Positions 34,600 to 45,326 of a stretch of 64,000 bases of DNA are shown here, piece after piece; within the stretch, counting starts at the first letter, position 1, and each line of letters opens with the position of its first letter. The stretch lies in assembly GCA_035995165.1 (NCBI GenBank), contig DASYKU010000031.1, positions 1 to 64,000 on the forward strand, read 5' to 3'. The notes under the pieces are model-generated. The model saw only the letters and a list, made by a program, of their open reading frames with translations. It did no database searches and had not been told where the DNA came from. The stretch is from Mycobacteriales bacterium. Its GTDB lineage: Bacteria; Actinomycetota; Actinomycetes; Mycobacteriales; CADCTP01. The position numbers and the translations under genes were made by a program.

Positions 34600-35793
34600 A
34601 TGACCGCACACGTTCCGACCCTCCGCTCCCGCCGGCAGGCCCGGGCCCCGCTCACGGGCGATCAGGGCGGGTCCCGGCCGGCCCGGGGACGCGGCCGCGG
34701 CGTGGCCGTGTTCGTCGCGGCGCTGAGCGCGGCCGGGCTGGCGGCCTGCTCGTCGGACCAGCCGGCCGCGGACGGGACCCCGTCGGCGACCCGGGCCTCC
34801 TCGGCGGCCGGCGGCGGCTCTTCGGCCAGCGGTTCGGCGGCGCCGGCCGGGCAGGTCAGCGTGATCGCGTCCAGGCTGGAGGCGCCCTGGGGCATCGCGT
34901 TCCTGCCCGACGGCGACGCGCTGGTGACCGAGCGGGACTCGGCCCGGATCCTGCGGGTGCCGGCCGGGGGTGGCGATCCGGCCGAGGTGCAGACGCTGTC
35001 CGAAGTGGACGGTGACGGCGAGGGCGGCCTGCTCGGCATCGCCGTCTCCCCGACGTACGCCGACGACCAGACCGTGTTCGTCTACTACTCGACCGCGGAC
35101 GACAACCGGATCGCCACGCTGCGGCTGGGCCAGTCGCCGCAGCCGATCGTCACCGGCATCCCGCGCTCGGGCATCCACAACGGCGGCCGGCTCGTCTTCG
35201 GCCCCGACGGCTACCTGTACGCGGGGACCGGCGACGCCTCCAGCAGCGGCCGGTCCCAGGACACGAACTCCCTCGGCGGCAAGATCCTGCGGATGACCGC
35301 CGACGGCAAGCCCGCGCCGGGCAACCCGTTCGGCAACCTGGTCTGGACGTACGGGCACCGCAACGTGCAGGGGCTCGTCTTCGACTCGGCCGGGCGGCTG
35401 TGGGCGAGCGAGTTCGGGCAGAACCGCTTCGACGAGGTCAACCTCATCCAGCGGGGCAAGAACTACGGCTGGCCGACGGTCGAGGGCGCCACGGACGACC
35501 CGCGCTTCCAGGCCCCGCTGGTGACCTGGCCGACCTCGGACGCCTCCCCCAGCGGCGTCACGATCGCCGGCTCCACGCTGTACGTGGCGGCGCTGCGGGG
35601 CGAGCGGCTCTGGGAGGTGCCGCTGCAGGGCGACCGGACCGGGACGCCGCGAGCCGCCCTGCAGGACGAGTACGGCCGGCTGCGCGCGGTCCAGGTCGCC
35701 CCGGACGGCTCGCTCTGGATCCTCACGTCCAACCGGGACGGCCGCGGCGACCCGACCGGCGACGACGACCGCATCCTGCGGATGACGGTCTAA
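34600..35793 (+). CDS. PQQ-dependent sugar dehydrogenase-like lipoprotein
   Basis: 397 residues. Basic N-terminus, hydrophobic helix and lipobox LAACSS (Cys about 50), a Ser/Ala linker, then the GSDH beta-propeller: [38 protein letters not shown] with the catalytic-type His, [11 protein letters not shown], and [15 protein letters not shown]. The family oxidises sugars or aldoses with PQQ; no PQQ synthesis genes are in the window. Starts 13 nt after its paralog, so the two form one unit. Its stop overlaps the facing gatB stop by 4 nt. Confidence 0.88.
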   Translation: MTAHVPTLRSRRQARAPLTGDQGGSRPARGRGRGVAVFVAALSAAGLAACSSDQPAADGTPSATRASSAAGGGSSASGSAAPAGQVSVIASRLEAPWGIAFLPDGDALVTERDSARILRVPAGGGDPAEVQTLSEVDGDGEGGLLGIAVSPTYADDQTVFVYYSTADDNRIATLRLGQSPQPIVTGIPRSGIHNGGRLVFGPDGYLYAGTGDASSSGRSQDTNSLGGKILRMTADGKPAPGNPFGNLVWTYGHRNVQGLVFDSAGRLWASEFGQNRFDEVNLIQRGKNYGWPTVEGATDDPRFQAPLVTWPTSDASPSGVTIAGSTLYVAALRGERLWEVPLQGDRTGTPRAALQDEYGRLRAVQVAPDGSLWILTSNRDGRGDPTGDDDRILRMTV

Positions 35794-37283
35794 CTCAGCT
35801 TCTGCAGGATCAGCTCGCGGACCGTCGCCGCGTCGGCCTGGCCGCGGGTCGCCTTCATGACCGCGCCGACCAGCGCACCCGCCGCCGCGACCTTGCCGCC
35901 GCGGATCTTCTCGGCCACGTCCGGCTGGGCGGCGATCGCCGCGTCCACCGCCGCGCCGAGAGCGTCCACATCGGACACCCGCTGCAGGCCGCGCTCGGCC
36001 ACCACGGTGTCCACGTCGGAGCCGGTCTCCAGCACGCCGTCGACGGCCTGCCGGGCCAGCCCGGTGGACAACGTCCCGGCGTCGACGAGCGCGATCACCC
36101 GGGCCACCTGGGCCGGCGTGATCGCGAGGTCGGCCGCGTCGACCCCGGCCTCGTTCGCCTTCTGGGCCAGGTAACCCAGCCACCAGTTGCGGGCCTCGGC
36201 CCCCGGCGCCCCGGCCGCGGTGGTCGCCGCGACCTGCTCGACCACGCCCGCGTTCGTCATCGACTCCATCTCGAAGTCGGTCGCGCCCAGCTCGGCCGCC
36301 AGCCGGGCCCGGCGCTGCGCCGGCAGCTCCGGCAGGGTCGCCCGCAGCCGCTGCACCCAGTCCGCGTCCGGCGCCAGCGGCACCAGGTCGGGCTCCGGGA
36401 AGTAGCGGTAGTCGGTGGCCTCCTCCTTGCTGCGGCCGGACGTGGTGGCACCGGTGTCCTCGTGGAAGTGCCGGGTCTCCTGCACGATCCGCTCGCCGGC
36501 ATCCAGCCGCCCGGCCTGCCGGCCCATCTCGAACCGGATCGCCCGCTCCACCGACCGCAGCGAGTTGACGTTCTTGGTCTCGCTGCGGGTGCCGAGGATG
36601 CCGGAGCCGGCCGGCGACAGCGACAGGTTCACGTCGCAGCGCAGCGAGCCCTGCTCCATCCGGACGTCGGAGACGCCGAGCCCGCGCAGCACCTCGCGCA
36701 GCTCGGTCACGTACGCCTTGCCGACGACCGGGGCGGATGCGCCGGTGCCGAAGACCGGGCGGGTGACGATCTCGACCAGCGGGATGCCGGCCCGGTTGTA
36801 GTCCACCAGCGAGTGGTCGGCGCCATGGATCCGACCGGTGGCGCCGCCGACGTGCAGCGACTTGCCGGTGTCCTCCTCCAGGTGCACCCGCTCGATGTCG
36901 ACCCGGACCTGCTTGCCGTCGACCATCACGTCGAGGTAGCCGTCGGTGCACAGCGGCTCGTCGTACTGGCTGATCTGGAAGTCCTTCGGCATGTCCGGGT
37001 AGAAGTAGTTCTTCCGGGCGAACCGGCACCAGGACGCGATGTCGCAGTGCAGCGCGAGTCCGATGCGGATGGTGGACTCGATCGCGGCCGCGTTCGCGAC
37101 CGGCAGCGAGCCGGGCAGGCCGAGGCAGACCGGGCAGACCTGGGTGTTCGGCTCGGCGCCGAACGTCGTCGGGCAGCCGCAGAACATCTTCGACGCGGTG
37201 CCCAGTTCGACGTGCGTCTCCAGACCGATCACCGGGTCGTACCGGACGGCAATGTCCTCAGTGGACTCTGCAATGGCAGTCAC
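35790..37283 (-). CDS. gatB: Asp-tRNA(Asn)/Glu-tRNA(Gln) amidotransferase subunit B
   Basis: 497 residues from GTG 37283. GatB catalytic cradle domain: [26 protein letters not shown] (Zn-type cysteines with CGCP), [25 protein letters not shown]-terminal helical and YqeY-like domain (about 330-497) grips the tRNA. It activates the misacylated tRNA with ATP and receives ammonia from GatA. Start overlaps the gatA stop (GTGA). Confidence 0.97.
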   Translation of the reverse strand: MTAIAESTEDIAVRYDPVIGLETHVELGTASKMFCGCPTTFGAEPNTQVCPVCLGLPGSLPVANAAAIESTIRIGLALHCDIASWCRFARKNYFYPDMPKDFQISQYDEPLCTDGYLDVMVDGKQVRVDIERVHLEEDTGKSLHVGGATGRIHGADHSLVDYNRAGIPLVEIVTRPVFGTGASAPVVGKAYVTELREVLRGLGVSDVRMEQGSLRCDVNLSLSPAGSGILGTRSETKNVNSLRSVERAIRFEMGRQAGRLDAGERIVQETRHFHEDTGATTSGRSKEEATDYRYFPEPDLVPLAPDADWVQRLRATLPELPAQRRARLAAELGATDFEMESMTNAGVVEQVAATTAAGAPGAEARNWWLGYLAQKANEAGVDAADLAITPAQVARVIALVDAGTLSTGLARQAVDGVLETGSDVDTVVAERGLQRVSDVDALGAAVDAAIAAQPDVAEKIRGGKVAAAGALVGAVMKATRGQADAATVRELILQKLS

Positions 37284-38761
37284 AGCGCCGGAGCCTCCTG
37301 GGTCAGCGGGTGCCCGTGGTCGGCCTCCAGCGCGGCGGCGACCCGGTAGCAGCGGTCGTCGGCCAGCGCCGGCGCCATCACCTGCAGCCCGACCGGCAGA
37401 CCCTCCGACAGTCCACTCGGGACGGAGATGGCCGGGATGCCGGCGAGCGAGGCGGGCAACGTGCAGAGATCGGCCGCGTACATGGCCAGCGGGTCGTTCG
37501 CGCGGGCGCCGAGCGGGAACGCGACGGTCGGCGTGGACGGCGAGACCAGCACGTCCGCGTTCGCGAAGGCGGCCTCGAAGTCCCGGCCGATCAGCGTCCG
37601 GACCTTCTGGGCCTGGCCGTAGTAGGCGTCGTAGTAGCCGGAGGACAACGCGTACGTCCCCAGGATGATGCGGCGCTTGACCTCGGGCCCGAAGCCGGCC
37701 TCCCGGGTCAGCGACATGACCTCCTCCAGCGACCGGACCCCGTCGTCGCCGACGCGCAGGCCGTAGCGGACCGCGTCGAAGCGGGCCAGGTTGGAGGAGC
37801 ACTCGCTGGGGGCGATGAGGTAGTACGCCGGCAAGGCGTACGCGAAGCTCGGGCAGGAGACCTCGTGCACGGTCGCGCCGAGCTTCTCCAGCCGGGCCAG
37901 CGCGTCCCGGGTGGCGGCCTCGACGCCGGGCTCGTAGCCCTCGCCGGACAGCTCCTTGACCACCGCGACCCGCAGCCCGGTCAGGTCGCCGCTCGCGCCC
38001 TGCCGGGCGGCGGCGACCACCGGCGGCACCGGCGCGTCGATCGACGTCGAGTCGCAGGGGTCGTGCCCGGCCATCACCTCGTGCAGCAGGGCCGCGTCCA
38101 GCACGGTCCGGGCGAACGGGCCGGCCTGGTCCAGCGAGGACGAGAACGCGACCAGCCCGTAGCGGGAGACGCCGCCGTAGGTCGGCTTGTGCCCGACCAG
38201 GCCGGTGACCGCGGCCGGCTGCCGGATCGAGCCGCCGGTGTCGGTGCCGATGCCCAGCGGCGCGGTGAACGCGGCCACCGCGGCCGAGGATCCGCCGGAC
38301 GAACCGCCCGGGATCCGGTCCAGGTCCCAGGGGTTGTGACTCGGCCCGTAGGCGGAGTTCTCGGTGGAGGAGCCCATCGCGAACTCGTCCATGTTGGTCT
38401 TGCCCAGGATGACGATGCCGGCCTGGCGCAGCCTCGTCGTCACCGTCGCGTCGTACGGCGGGATCCAGCCCTCGAGGATCTTGGAGCCGACCGTCGTCGG
38501 GATGCCGCGGGTGACGATGACGTCCTTGAGCGCCAGCGGGACGCCGGCGAGCGGGCCCTTCGGGCCTTGGTCCGCGTCCACCGCGCGGGCCGCCGCCAGC
38601 GCGCCCCCGGTGTCGACGTGCAGGTAGGCGTGCACGCGGTCGTCGACCGCGGCGATCCGGTCCAGGTGGGCCTGGGTGACCTCGACGGCGCTGGTCTCGC
38701 CGGCCGCGATCGCGGCCCCGAGCTCGGCCGCGGTCATGCTCGTCAGCTCCACTGTGCCCAC
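37280..38761 (-). CDS. gatA: Asp-tRNA(Asn)/Glu-tRNA(Gln) amidotransferase subunit A
   Basis: 493-residue amidase-signature enzyme that releases ammonia from glutamine. Catalytic triad: Lys in VPLALKDVI (about residue 80), cis-Ser in [11 protein letters not shown] and nucleophile Ser in [13 protein letters not shown]. Normal length. Middle gene of gatCAB; 31 bp after gatC and overlapping gatB. Confidence 0.97.
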   Translation of the reverse strand: MGTVELTSMTAAELGAAIAAGETSAVEVTQAHLDRIAAVDDRVHAYLHVDTGGALAAARAVDADQGPKGPLAGVPLALKDVIVTRGIPTTVGSKILEGWIPPYDATVTTRLRQAGIVILGKTNMDEFAMGSSTENSAYGPSHNPWDLDRIPGGSSGGSSAAVAAFTAPLGIGTDTGGSIRQPAAVTGLVGHKPTYGGVSRYGLVAFSSSLDQAGPFARTVLDAALLHEVMAGHDPCDSTSIDAPVPPVVAAARQGASGDLTGLRVAVVKELSGEGYEPGVEAATRDALARLEKLGATVHEVSCPSFAYALPAYYLIAPSECSSNLARFDAVRYGLRVGDDGVRSLEEVMSLTREAGFGPEVKRRIILGTYALSSGYYDAYYGQAQKVRTLIGRDFEAAFANADVLVSPSTPTVAFPLGARANDPLAMYAADLCTLPASLAGIPAISVPSGLSEGLPVGLQVMAPALADDRCYRVAAALEADHGHPLTQEAPAL

Positions 38762-38792
38762 TCCCGCTCGCCCTGCGAACCCTCGCGCTCGC

Positions 38793-39101
38793 TCATGCTT
38801 CCTCGTCCAGGATGCGCGGGACCCGGAAGCGGCCGTCCTCCGCGGCGGGCGCGGCGGCGAGCACCTCGTCCCGGTCCAGGCAGGGGATGACCACGTCGGG
38901 ACGCAGCACGTTGGTCAGCGGCACCGCGTGCGACGTCGGCGGGATGTCGGCGGCGGCGACCTCCTGGACCCGGGCCACCGATCCGAGGATCACGTCGAGC
39001 TGGCCGGCGAAGACGTCCAGCTCCGCGTCGGAGACGGCGAGGCGGGCCAGCCGGGCGAGGTGAGCGACCTCGTCCCGGGTGATCCCAGGGGACTCGGGCA
39101 T
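38793..39101 (-). CDS. gatC: Asp-tRNA(Asn)/Glu-tRNA(Gln) amidotransferase subunit C
   Basis: 102 residues. [22 protein letters not shown] at the N-terminus and the C-terminal VPRILDEEA are the GatC signature. It wraps around GatA and stabilises the GatAB complex. First gene of the operon. Confidence 0.95.
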   Translation of the reverse strand: MPESPGITRDEVAHLARLARLAVSDAELDVFAGQLDVILGSVARVQEVAAADIPPTSHAVPLTNVLRPDVVIPCLDRDEVLAAAPAAEDGRFRVPRILDEEA

Positions 39102-39156
39102 GCGGGCGAGTGTACGGCGAGCCGCTCCGCCGCCCCGACCCGGTTTCCCCGACGGG

Positions 39157-40377
39157 TCAGGAGACGATCGCCTCGGCCTTGGGGCGGATCTCGCCGGAGT
39201 CGATCTGTTCGGCGTAGTGGCAGGCGACGACGTGGTCGGGCCGGACCTCGCGCAGCACCGGCACCTCGTCGGCGCAGCGGGTCTCCTGCACCCACGGGCA
39301 GCGGGTGCGGAACCGGCAGCCCGAGGGCGGGTTGGCCGGGGACGGCAGGTCGCCGGAGAGCAGGATCCGTTGCCGGCTGTCCTCCAGGTCCGGGTCCGGG
39401 ATCGGCACCGCCGACATCAACGCCCGCGTGTACGGGTGCAGCGGCTCGGTGTAGAGCAGGTGGGAGGAGGTCTGCTCGACGACGACGCCGAGATACATCA
39501 CCCCGACGACGTCGGCGATGTGCCGGACCACGGCCAGGTCGTGCGCGATGACGAGATAGGTCAGGCCGAGCCGGTCCTGCAGCTCCTCCAGCAGGTTGAC
39601 GATCTGGGCCTGGATCGAGACGTCCAGTGCGGACACCGGCTCGTCGGCGACGATGAGCTCCGGCTCCAGCGCGATCGCCCGGGCGATGCCGATGCGCTGC
39701 CGCTGGCCGCCGGAGAACTCGTGCGGGTAGCGGGGCAGCGCGGTCTGCGGCAGCCCGACCGTGTCCAGCAGTTCCCGGACCCGGGCCTGCCGGGCGGCCG
39801 CGCCCTTGACCACATCGTGGGTCTGCAGCGGCTCGGACAGGATCGACTCGATGTTCTGCCGCGGATCCAGCGAGGACAGCGGGTCCTGGAAGACCATCTG
39901 CATCTTGCGGCGCTGCCGGCGCAGCTGCTCGCCCTTGAGCGCGAGCACGTCGACACCGTCCACGGTCACCGAGCCGGCGGTCGGCTCGACCAGCCGCAGC
40001 AGCGCCCGGCCGAGCGTGGACTTGCCGCAGCCCGACTCCCCCACCAGCCCGTACGTCCCGCCGCGGGGCAGGTCGAGGTCGACGCCGTCGACGGCCCGGA
40101 CGTGCCCGATCGTACGGTCGAAGAAGAGACCGCGGCGGATCGGGAAGTGCACCTGCAGGCCGCGGGCGGACAGCAGCACGTCCGCGGCCTCGCCGGCCCG
40201 CGCGGCGCCCTCGGCCGCCGTGGTGCCGACCGGTCCCTGGGTCTCGGGGTCGGCGCCGCGGCTGGGCTCGACGTCGCGCCGGCGCTCCATCGCGCGCTCG
40301 GCGTCGCCGAGCCAGTCCCGCTCGCCGTCGCCCGCGTCGGTCCCGCTGGCCGCCTGCCGTCCGTCCGGTCCGGTCAC
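39157..40377 (-). CDS. Oligopeptide ABC transporter ATP-binding protein (OppF type)
   Basis: 406 residues from GTG 40377, overlapping the oppD-type stop. The first 80 residues are an unusual charged extension ([23 protein letters not shown]...). Walker [11 protein letters not shown]-loop [11 protein letters not shown], signature [13 protein letters not shown], Walker [15 protein letters not shown]-loop AHDL. C-terminal Opp/Dpp domain with CRFRTRCPW and CADEVP that may carry a Fe-S or zinc site. Powers the importer with its partner. Confidence 0.93.
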   Translation of the reverse strand: MTGPDGRQAASGTDAGDGERDWLGDAERAMERRRDVEPSRGADPETQGPVGTTAAEGAARAGEAADVLLSARGLQVHFPIRRGLFFDRTIGHVRAVDGVDLDLPRGGTYGLVGESGCGKSTLGRALLRLVEPTAGSVTVDGVDVLALKGEQLRRQRRKMQMVFQDPLSSLDPRQNIESILSEPLQTHDVVKGAAARQARVRELLDTVGLPQTALPRYPHEFSGGQRQRIGIARAIALEPELIVADEPVSALDVSIQAQIVNLLEELQDRLGLTYLVIAHDLAVVRHIADVVGVMYLGVVVEQTSSHLLYTEPLHPYTRALMSAVPIPDPDLEDSRQRILLSGDLPSPANPPSGCRFRTRCPWVQETRCADEVPVLREVRPDHVVACHYAEQIDSGEIRPKAEAIVS

Positions 40378-41378
40378 CGGCGCCCCTCCGCCCCGATGGC
40401 CGCGGCTTCCTCGGCCGGGACCGGGTTGTGGCAGCGCAGCCAGCGAGGACCGTCCGGCTCCAGCTCCGGCGTCACCGTGGTGCACACCTCCAGCTTCCGG
40501 GAGCAGCGCGGCGCGAACGCGCAGGCCGACGGCCACGGCAGCGTGTCCGTCGGGGATCCGGGGATCGGCTGCAGCGGGGATCCTTCCACGGAATCGAGCC
40601 GCGGGATCGACCCCAGCAGCCCGGTCGTGTACGGGTGCCGCGGCGAGACGAACAGCGTCCGCCGGTCGGCCTCCTCGACGATGCGCCCCGAGTACATGAC
40701 GTTGACCCGGTCGCAGAGGCCGGCGACGACGCCGAGGTCGTGGGTGATGAGCACCAGCGCGGTGCCCTGCTCCCGGACCAGCTCCTTGAGCAGCTCCAGG
40801 ATCTGGGCCTGGATCGTGACGTCCAGCGCGGTGGTGGGCTCGTCCGCGATCAACAGCTTCGGCCGGCAGGCCACCGCCATCGCGATCAGCGCGCGCTGCC
40901 GCATGCCGCCGGAGAGCTGGTGCGGATACTCCTTCAGCCGCCGGTCCGGGTCCGGGATGCCGACCAGCGCGAGCAGGTCGACGGCCTCCTTGCGGGCGGC
41001 GGCGCCGTTCATCTTGCGGTGCCGGACCAGCACCTCGGTGACCTGGACGCCGATCGGCACCACCGGGTTCAGCGAGGACAGCGGGTCCTGGAAGACCATC
41101 GCGATCTCCCGGCCACGCAGGTCGCGCAGGGCGTCCTGGCGCAGGCCCAGCAGCTCCTTGCCCTCGAACTCGACCTTCCCGCCGATCCGTACGCCCCGGC
41201 GCGGCAGCAGGCCCATCACCGCCAGCGAGGTGACCGACTTGCCGGAACCGGACTCGCCGACCAGGCCGAGGGTCCGGCCGGAGTCGACGGAGAAGGAGAC
41301 GCCGTCGACCGCGCGCACGTCCCGCCGGCCGCGCCGGGTGAAGGTGACAGCCAGGTCCGTCACCTCGAGCAGGCTCAT
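40374..41378 (-). CDS. Oligopeptide ABC transporter ATP-binding protein (OppD type)
   Basis: 334 residues. Walker A GESGSGKSV, Q-loop [11 protein letters not shown], signature LSGGMRQRALIA, Walker B LLIADEPTTALD, H-loop THDL, and the Opp C-terminal cysteine region CAFAPRCSRKLEVC. Forms the nucleotide-binding pair with the OppF-type protein. Starts 61 bp after the OppC-type gene. Confidence 0.94.
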   Translation of the reverse strand: MSLLEVTDLAVTFTRRGRRDVRAVDGVSFSVDSGRTLGLVGESGSGKSVTSLAVMGLLPRRGVRIGGKVEFEGKELLGLRQDALRDLRGREIAMVFQDPLSSLNPVVPIGVQVTEVLVRHRKMNGAAARKEAVDLLALVGIPDPDRRLKEYPHQLSGGMRQRALIAMAVACRPKLLIADEPTTALDVTIQAQILELLKELVREQGTALVLITHDLGVVAGLCDRVNVMYSGRIVEEADRRTLFVSPRHPYTTGLLGSIPRLDSVEGSPLQPIPGSPTDTLPWPSACAFAPRCSRKLEVCTTVTPELEPDGPRWLRCHNPVPAEEAAAIGAEGRR

Positions 41379-41439
41379 GCCCGCGCCTCCGATGTCCGCA
41401 CCGGCCGCGCCGGAAGCGCCGGGGGCGGCATCGGCCGCC

Positions 41440-42360
41440 TCACCGGCGGAACTTCGGGTCGAGGGCCTCGCGCAGCGACTCGCCCAGCAGCGTGAACCCG
41501 AGCGCGGCCAGCACGATCGCGATGCAGGGGTAGAACGCCAGCGCCGCCCGCGTGGAGAGCAGGTTCTGCGCGTCGGAGAGCATCTGCCCCCACTCCGGCC
41601 GGGTGTCGTCGGGGTTGCCCAGGCCGAGGAAGGACAGCGCGGCCGCGTCGATGATCGAGGTCGCCAGCGTCAGCGTGGCCTGCACGATCACCGGGCCGAG
41701 CGAGTTGGGCACGATGTGCGAGAGCACCACGGTCCGGCGTTTCAGCCCGATGCTGCGGGCGGCCAGCACGTAGTCGGCCTCGCGCTGGGCCAGCATCGAC
41801 CCGCGCAGCAGCCGGGCGAAGATCGGCACGTTGACGATCGCGATCGCGATCATCACCGAGGTCAGCGACTGGCCCAGGATGACCGAGATCGTGATCGCGG
41901 TGAGCAGGCCGGGGATCGACAGCATCAGGTCGGTCACCCGCATCAGCGCGTTGTCGACCCGCCCGCCGAACGCGCCGGCCAGCCCGCCCATCAGCAGCCC
42001 GATCGTCAGGCCCAGCAGGGTGGAGACCACGCCGACGAGCAGGGACTGGCGGGAGCCGTAGAGCAGCCGGGCCAGCTCGTCGCGGCCGAGCTGGTCGGCG
42101 CCCAGCGGGAAGCCGGGCCGCGGTCCGGGGGCCGAGCCCGGGCGGACCTCGTCGAGCAGGATCTGGTCGTTGGGGTCGTGCCCGGCCAGCAGCGGCGCGA
42201 AGATGGCGACGAGGATGAACGCCAGCACCAGCAGCGCGCCGAGGATGGCGATCGGGTTGCGGCGCAGCCGCTTGAACGCCTCGTTCCACCGGCCGCCGGC
42301 GGACTCGTCGCCGGCGAAGACACCGGCGCCGGCGGCGTCGACCTGGGTCGCCGTCGTCAT
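41440..42360 (-). CDS. Oligopeptide ABC transporter permease (OppC type)
   Basis: 306 residues, six membrane helices, with the OppC N-terminal extension (RWNEAFKRLRRNPIAILGALLVLAF) and the EAA coupling loop near YVLAARSIGLKRRTVVLSHIVPNS. Pairs with the OppB-type permease, whose stop overlaps its ATG by 4 nt. Confidence 0.94.
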   Translation of the reverse strand: MTTATQVDAAGAGVFAGDESAGGRWNEAFKRLRRNPIAILGALLVLAFILVAIFAPLLAGHDPNDQILLDEVRPGSAPGPRPGFPLGADQLGRDELARLLYGSRQSLLVGVVSTLLGLTIGLLMGGLAGAFGGRVDNALMRVTDLMLSIPGLLTAITISVILGQSLTSVMIAIAIVNVPIFARLLRGSMLAQREADYVLAARSIGLKRRTVVLSHIVPNSLGPVIVQATLTLATSIIDAAALSFLGLGNPDDTRPEWGQMLSDAQNLLSTRAALAFYPCIAIVLAALGFTLLGESLREALDPKFRR

Positions 42361-43361
42361 CGCACCCTCACCCTCGGGTCGAGGACGCCGTACAGCAGGT
42401 CGACGACCAGGTTGATCAGCACGTACAGCACCGCGATGACGAGGATCGCCCCCTGCAGCACGGCGTAGTCCTTGTTGATGATCGCGCTGTAGATCTCCTG
42501 CCCGATACCCGGGAACGCGAACACCGTCTCGGTGAGGATCGCGCCGGACAGCAGCAGGCCGAGCTGCAGGCCGATCGTGGTGACCACCGGCAGCATGGCG
42601 TTGCGCAGCACGTGCCGGCGCCGGATCACCGCGGTGGTCAGGCCCTTGGCCTCCGCCGTGCGGACGTAGTCCTCGTTCACCACGTCCAGGACCGCGGCCC
42701 GGGTGATCCGCACGATGATCGCCAGCGGGATCGTGCCCAGCGCGACGCCGGGCAGGATGAGGTGCTTGACCGCGTCCCAGGACGCGTCCAACTCGCGGGT
42801 GATGAGGCCGTCCAGGACGAAGAAGTTCGTCACGTGGGTGGCGTCGATGCGGACGTCCTGCCGGCCCGAGGGCGGCAGCCAGCCCAGCTTCACCGCGAAG
42901 AGGTACTTGAGCAGGAAGGCCAGGAAGAACACCGGGATCGTGACCCCGACGAGGGAGCCGATCACGGACAGGCTGTCCAGGATCCCGCCCTGCCGCCGGG
43001 CGGCGAAGTAGCCCAGCGGGATCCCGATGCCGATCGCGAAGATCAGCGCGGCGGTGCTCAGCTCGATGGTGCCCGGGAACTGGGTTCGCAGCACCTCGGT
43101 GACCGGCCGTCCGGTCTGGATGGAGTCACCGAAGTCGAGCTGGAGCACCTGCTTGAGATAGCGCCAGTACTGAACCCAGATCGGCTGGTCGAGCCCGTAC
43201 GCGCGGTTGACCGCGGCGATCCGGTCCGGGGTGGCGCGCTCTCCCAGGAGGGCCGAAGCCGGCCCTCCTGGGAGGAGACGCAACCACGCGAACAGCAGGA
43301 TCGACAGGCCGAGCAGGATCGGGATCAGCTGCAGCAGACGCCGTACGACGAAGCGCAGCAT
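42357..43361 (-). CDS. Oligopeptide ABC transporter permease (OppB type)
   Basis: 334 residues. OppB start MLRFVVRRLLQLIPILLGLSILLFAWLRLLPG, six helices, and EAA loop YVRTAEAKGLTTAVIRRRHVLRNAMLP. Starts 9 nt after the binding-protein stop. Confidence 0.94.
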   Translation of the reverse strand: MLRFVVRRLLQLIPILLGLSILLFAWLRLLPGGPASALLGERATPDRIAAVNRAYGLDQPIWVQYWRYLKQVLQLDFGDSIQTGRPVTEVLRTQFPGTIELSTAALIFAIGIGIPLGYFAARRQGGILDSLSVIGSLVGVTIPVFFLAFLLKYLFAVKLGWLPPSGRQDVRIDATHVTNFFVLDGLITRELDASWDAVKHLILPGVALGTIPLAIIVRITRAAVLDVVNEDYVRTAEAKGLTTAVIRRRHVLRNAMLPVVTTIGLQLGLLLSGAILTETVFAFPGIGQEIYSAIINKDYAVLQGAILVIAVLYVLINLVVDLLYGVLDPRVRVR

Positions 43362-43370
43362 CCCGGTCCG

Positions 43371-45053
43371 TTACTGGCCGGAAGTGAAGACCAGCGAGAA
43401 GTCGTCGTTGAGCACGGGGCTCGGCACGAAGTCCTTCACGTTGGACGCGACGGCCACCGACGGCGGCGAGTGGACCAGCGGGACGGCCGGCACGAAGTCC
43501 ATGATCTGCCGGTTGACCCCCTTGTACGCGTCCGCCCGCTGGGTCGCGTCCGGAATCGCGTCCGCCTTGGCGATGGCGTCGAACAGCGGCTTGTTGGTGA
43601 AGCCGAAGTCCGGCTTCGGCCGGCCGAAGAACGTGCCGTCGAAGTTGTACGCGTCGTTGTAGTCACCGGTCCAGCCGAGCAGGTGCAGGTCGGCCTTGCC
43701 GGTCTGCACGCCGGTCAGGTAGCCCGAGTTCCACACCTTGGCGACCGGCGTGATCTTGATGCCCGCCTTCTGCAGGTCGGCCTGGATGACCGAGAAGATC
43801 TGCTTCGGGTCCGGCATGTACGGCCGGCTCACCTCGGTCGGCCACCAGAAGTTCAGCGTCAGGTTCGACTCGCCCGCCTGCGCCAGCAGCGCCTTGGCCT
43901 TGGCCGGGTCGTAGTTGTACGTCGTGACGTCGTCGGCGTACCCGGCGACCTCCGGCGGCATGAACTCCTTGGCGACCTGCGCGGCCGGCGGGAAGCTCGA
44001 CTTGACCAGCGCGTCCCGGTTGATCGCCAACGCGATCGCCTGGCGGACCAGGGGCTTGGCCAGCGCCGGGTTCTTCTGGTTCATCCCCAGGTACAGGATG
44101 TTGAACGGCGGCCGGTCGAGGATCTGCTCGCCCGCGGTCTTCAGGCCGCTGATGTCGCCGGGCGCGACCAGGTCGTACCCGTCGATGGAGCCGGCCTGCA
44201 GCTCCTGCTTGCGGGCGTTGTTGTCCGGGATGACCTTGAAGACGATCTTGTTGATCTTCGCCTTGTCGCCCCAGTAGTTCGGGTTGGCGGTGATCGTCAC
44301 GGTCTTCTGGGCCTCGTCGCGACCCGCGAACATGTACGGACCGGTGCCGGTCGGGTGCGCCTGCGCGTACGACGGGTACTGGAAGGTGTCGCCGGAGGCG
44401 GTGACCTTGTCGCCGTCGTACTTCGCCAGCGCGGTCGGGCTCTGCATCGCGAACGAGGGCAGCGCCAGCGCCGCGGGGATCCGGCCGGTCGCGCTGGTCA
44501 GCGAGAGCTTCGCGGTCTCACCGGAGGCGGTGCAGGACTTGTAGAGGCTGCTGGGCAGGTCGGCACTCTCGTTCTTCGCGAAGCCGCCGAACGTGTCCTG
44601 CCAGTACGTCGAGACGTCGGGGCTCTGCAGCGCGCCGGTGAAGTTGTACCAGCGGTTGAAGTTGAAGCAGACCGCGTCGGCGTTGAACGGGGTGCCGTCG
44701 CTGAACTTCACGCCCTGGCGCAGCGTGAACGTCCAGTCCTTGCCGTCGGGGCTGCTCTCCCACTTGGTGGCCAGCGCCGGCTCGATGTCGGCACTGCCCT
44801 CCTTGGTCTTGACCAGGCCCTCGAAGACCTGCTTGAGCACTCGGAACGTCTCACCGTCGGAGGCGAACGCGGGGTCGAACATCTTGGGGTCCCCGGCCGC
44901 ACCGAATACGAGAGTGTCCTTGCTGCTGGTCTGGGCACCGTTGCCACCGGCCGCGTCGTCGCTGCGATCGCTCTTCGCGCAACTGGAGACGGCGACCGAC
45001 AGGGCCGCGACCGCAGCGAGGACGATCGCCCTCCTCGCCTTCGTACCAAGCAT
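43371..45053 (-). CDS. Peptide ABC transporter substrate-binding lipoprotein
   Basis: 560 residues from ATG 45053. Signal peptide with lipobox VSSC (Cys about 25), then an SBP family 5 domain: GDPKMFDPAFASDGETFRVLKQVFEGLV, TKWESSPDGKDWTFTLRQGVKFSDGTPFNADAV. Captures peptides or similar solutes and feeds the OppBC/DF complex encoded downstream. First gene of the five-gene importer. The 273 bp upstream, shared with the divergent ACT-domain gene, must hold its promoter; I saw no clear operator. Confidence 0.93.
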   Translation of the reverse strand: MLGTKARRAIVLAAVAALSVAVSSCAKSDRSDDAAGGNGAQTSSKDTLVFGAAGDPKMFDPAFASDGETFRVLKQVFEGLVKTKEGSADIEPALATKWESSPDGKDWTFTLRQGVKFSDGTPFNADAVCFNFNRWYNFTGALQSPDVSTYWQDTFGGFAKNESADLPSSLYKSCTASGETAKLSLTSATGRIPAALALPSFAMQSPTALAKYDGDKVTASGDTFQYPSYAQAHPTGTGPYMFAGRDEAQKTVTITANPNYWGDKAKINKIVFKVIPDNNARKQELQAGSIDGYDLVAPGDISGLKTAGEQILDRPPFNILYLGMNQKNPALAKPLVRQAIALAINRDALVKSSFPPAAQVAKEFMPPEVAGYADDVTTYNYDPAKAKALLAQAGESNLTLNFWWPTEVSRPYMPDPKQIFSVIQADLQKAGIKITPVAKVWNSGYLTGVQTGKADLHLLGWTGDYNDAYNFDGTFFGRPKPDFGFTNKPLFDAIAKADAIPDATQRADAYKGVNRQIMDFVPAVPLVHSPPSVAVASNVKDFVPSPVLNDDFSLVFTSGQ

Positions 45054-45326
45054 GTGGGCTCCACTGGTCTCGGGATCACCGACAACCCGGGCGGCGCCGG
45101 GGCTATATGGCGTCACCCTAGCGCCGCCTTTGGACTGACCGAAGCGGGTGCCGGGCACGGTCTGGTCACGACTGGGCGGGTTCAGCGGTGCCCCACCGCC
45201 TCCGTGCAGCCGTCTCGCGGTCGCTGTCCGGACTCCTCCCGGCAACGTCCGATACCGGACGACGTGGTCAGGGGTAACACGCTGTAAACATCGGTGCGGC
45301 ACGCTGGCCGGCGGAGGTGACCCGGC

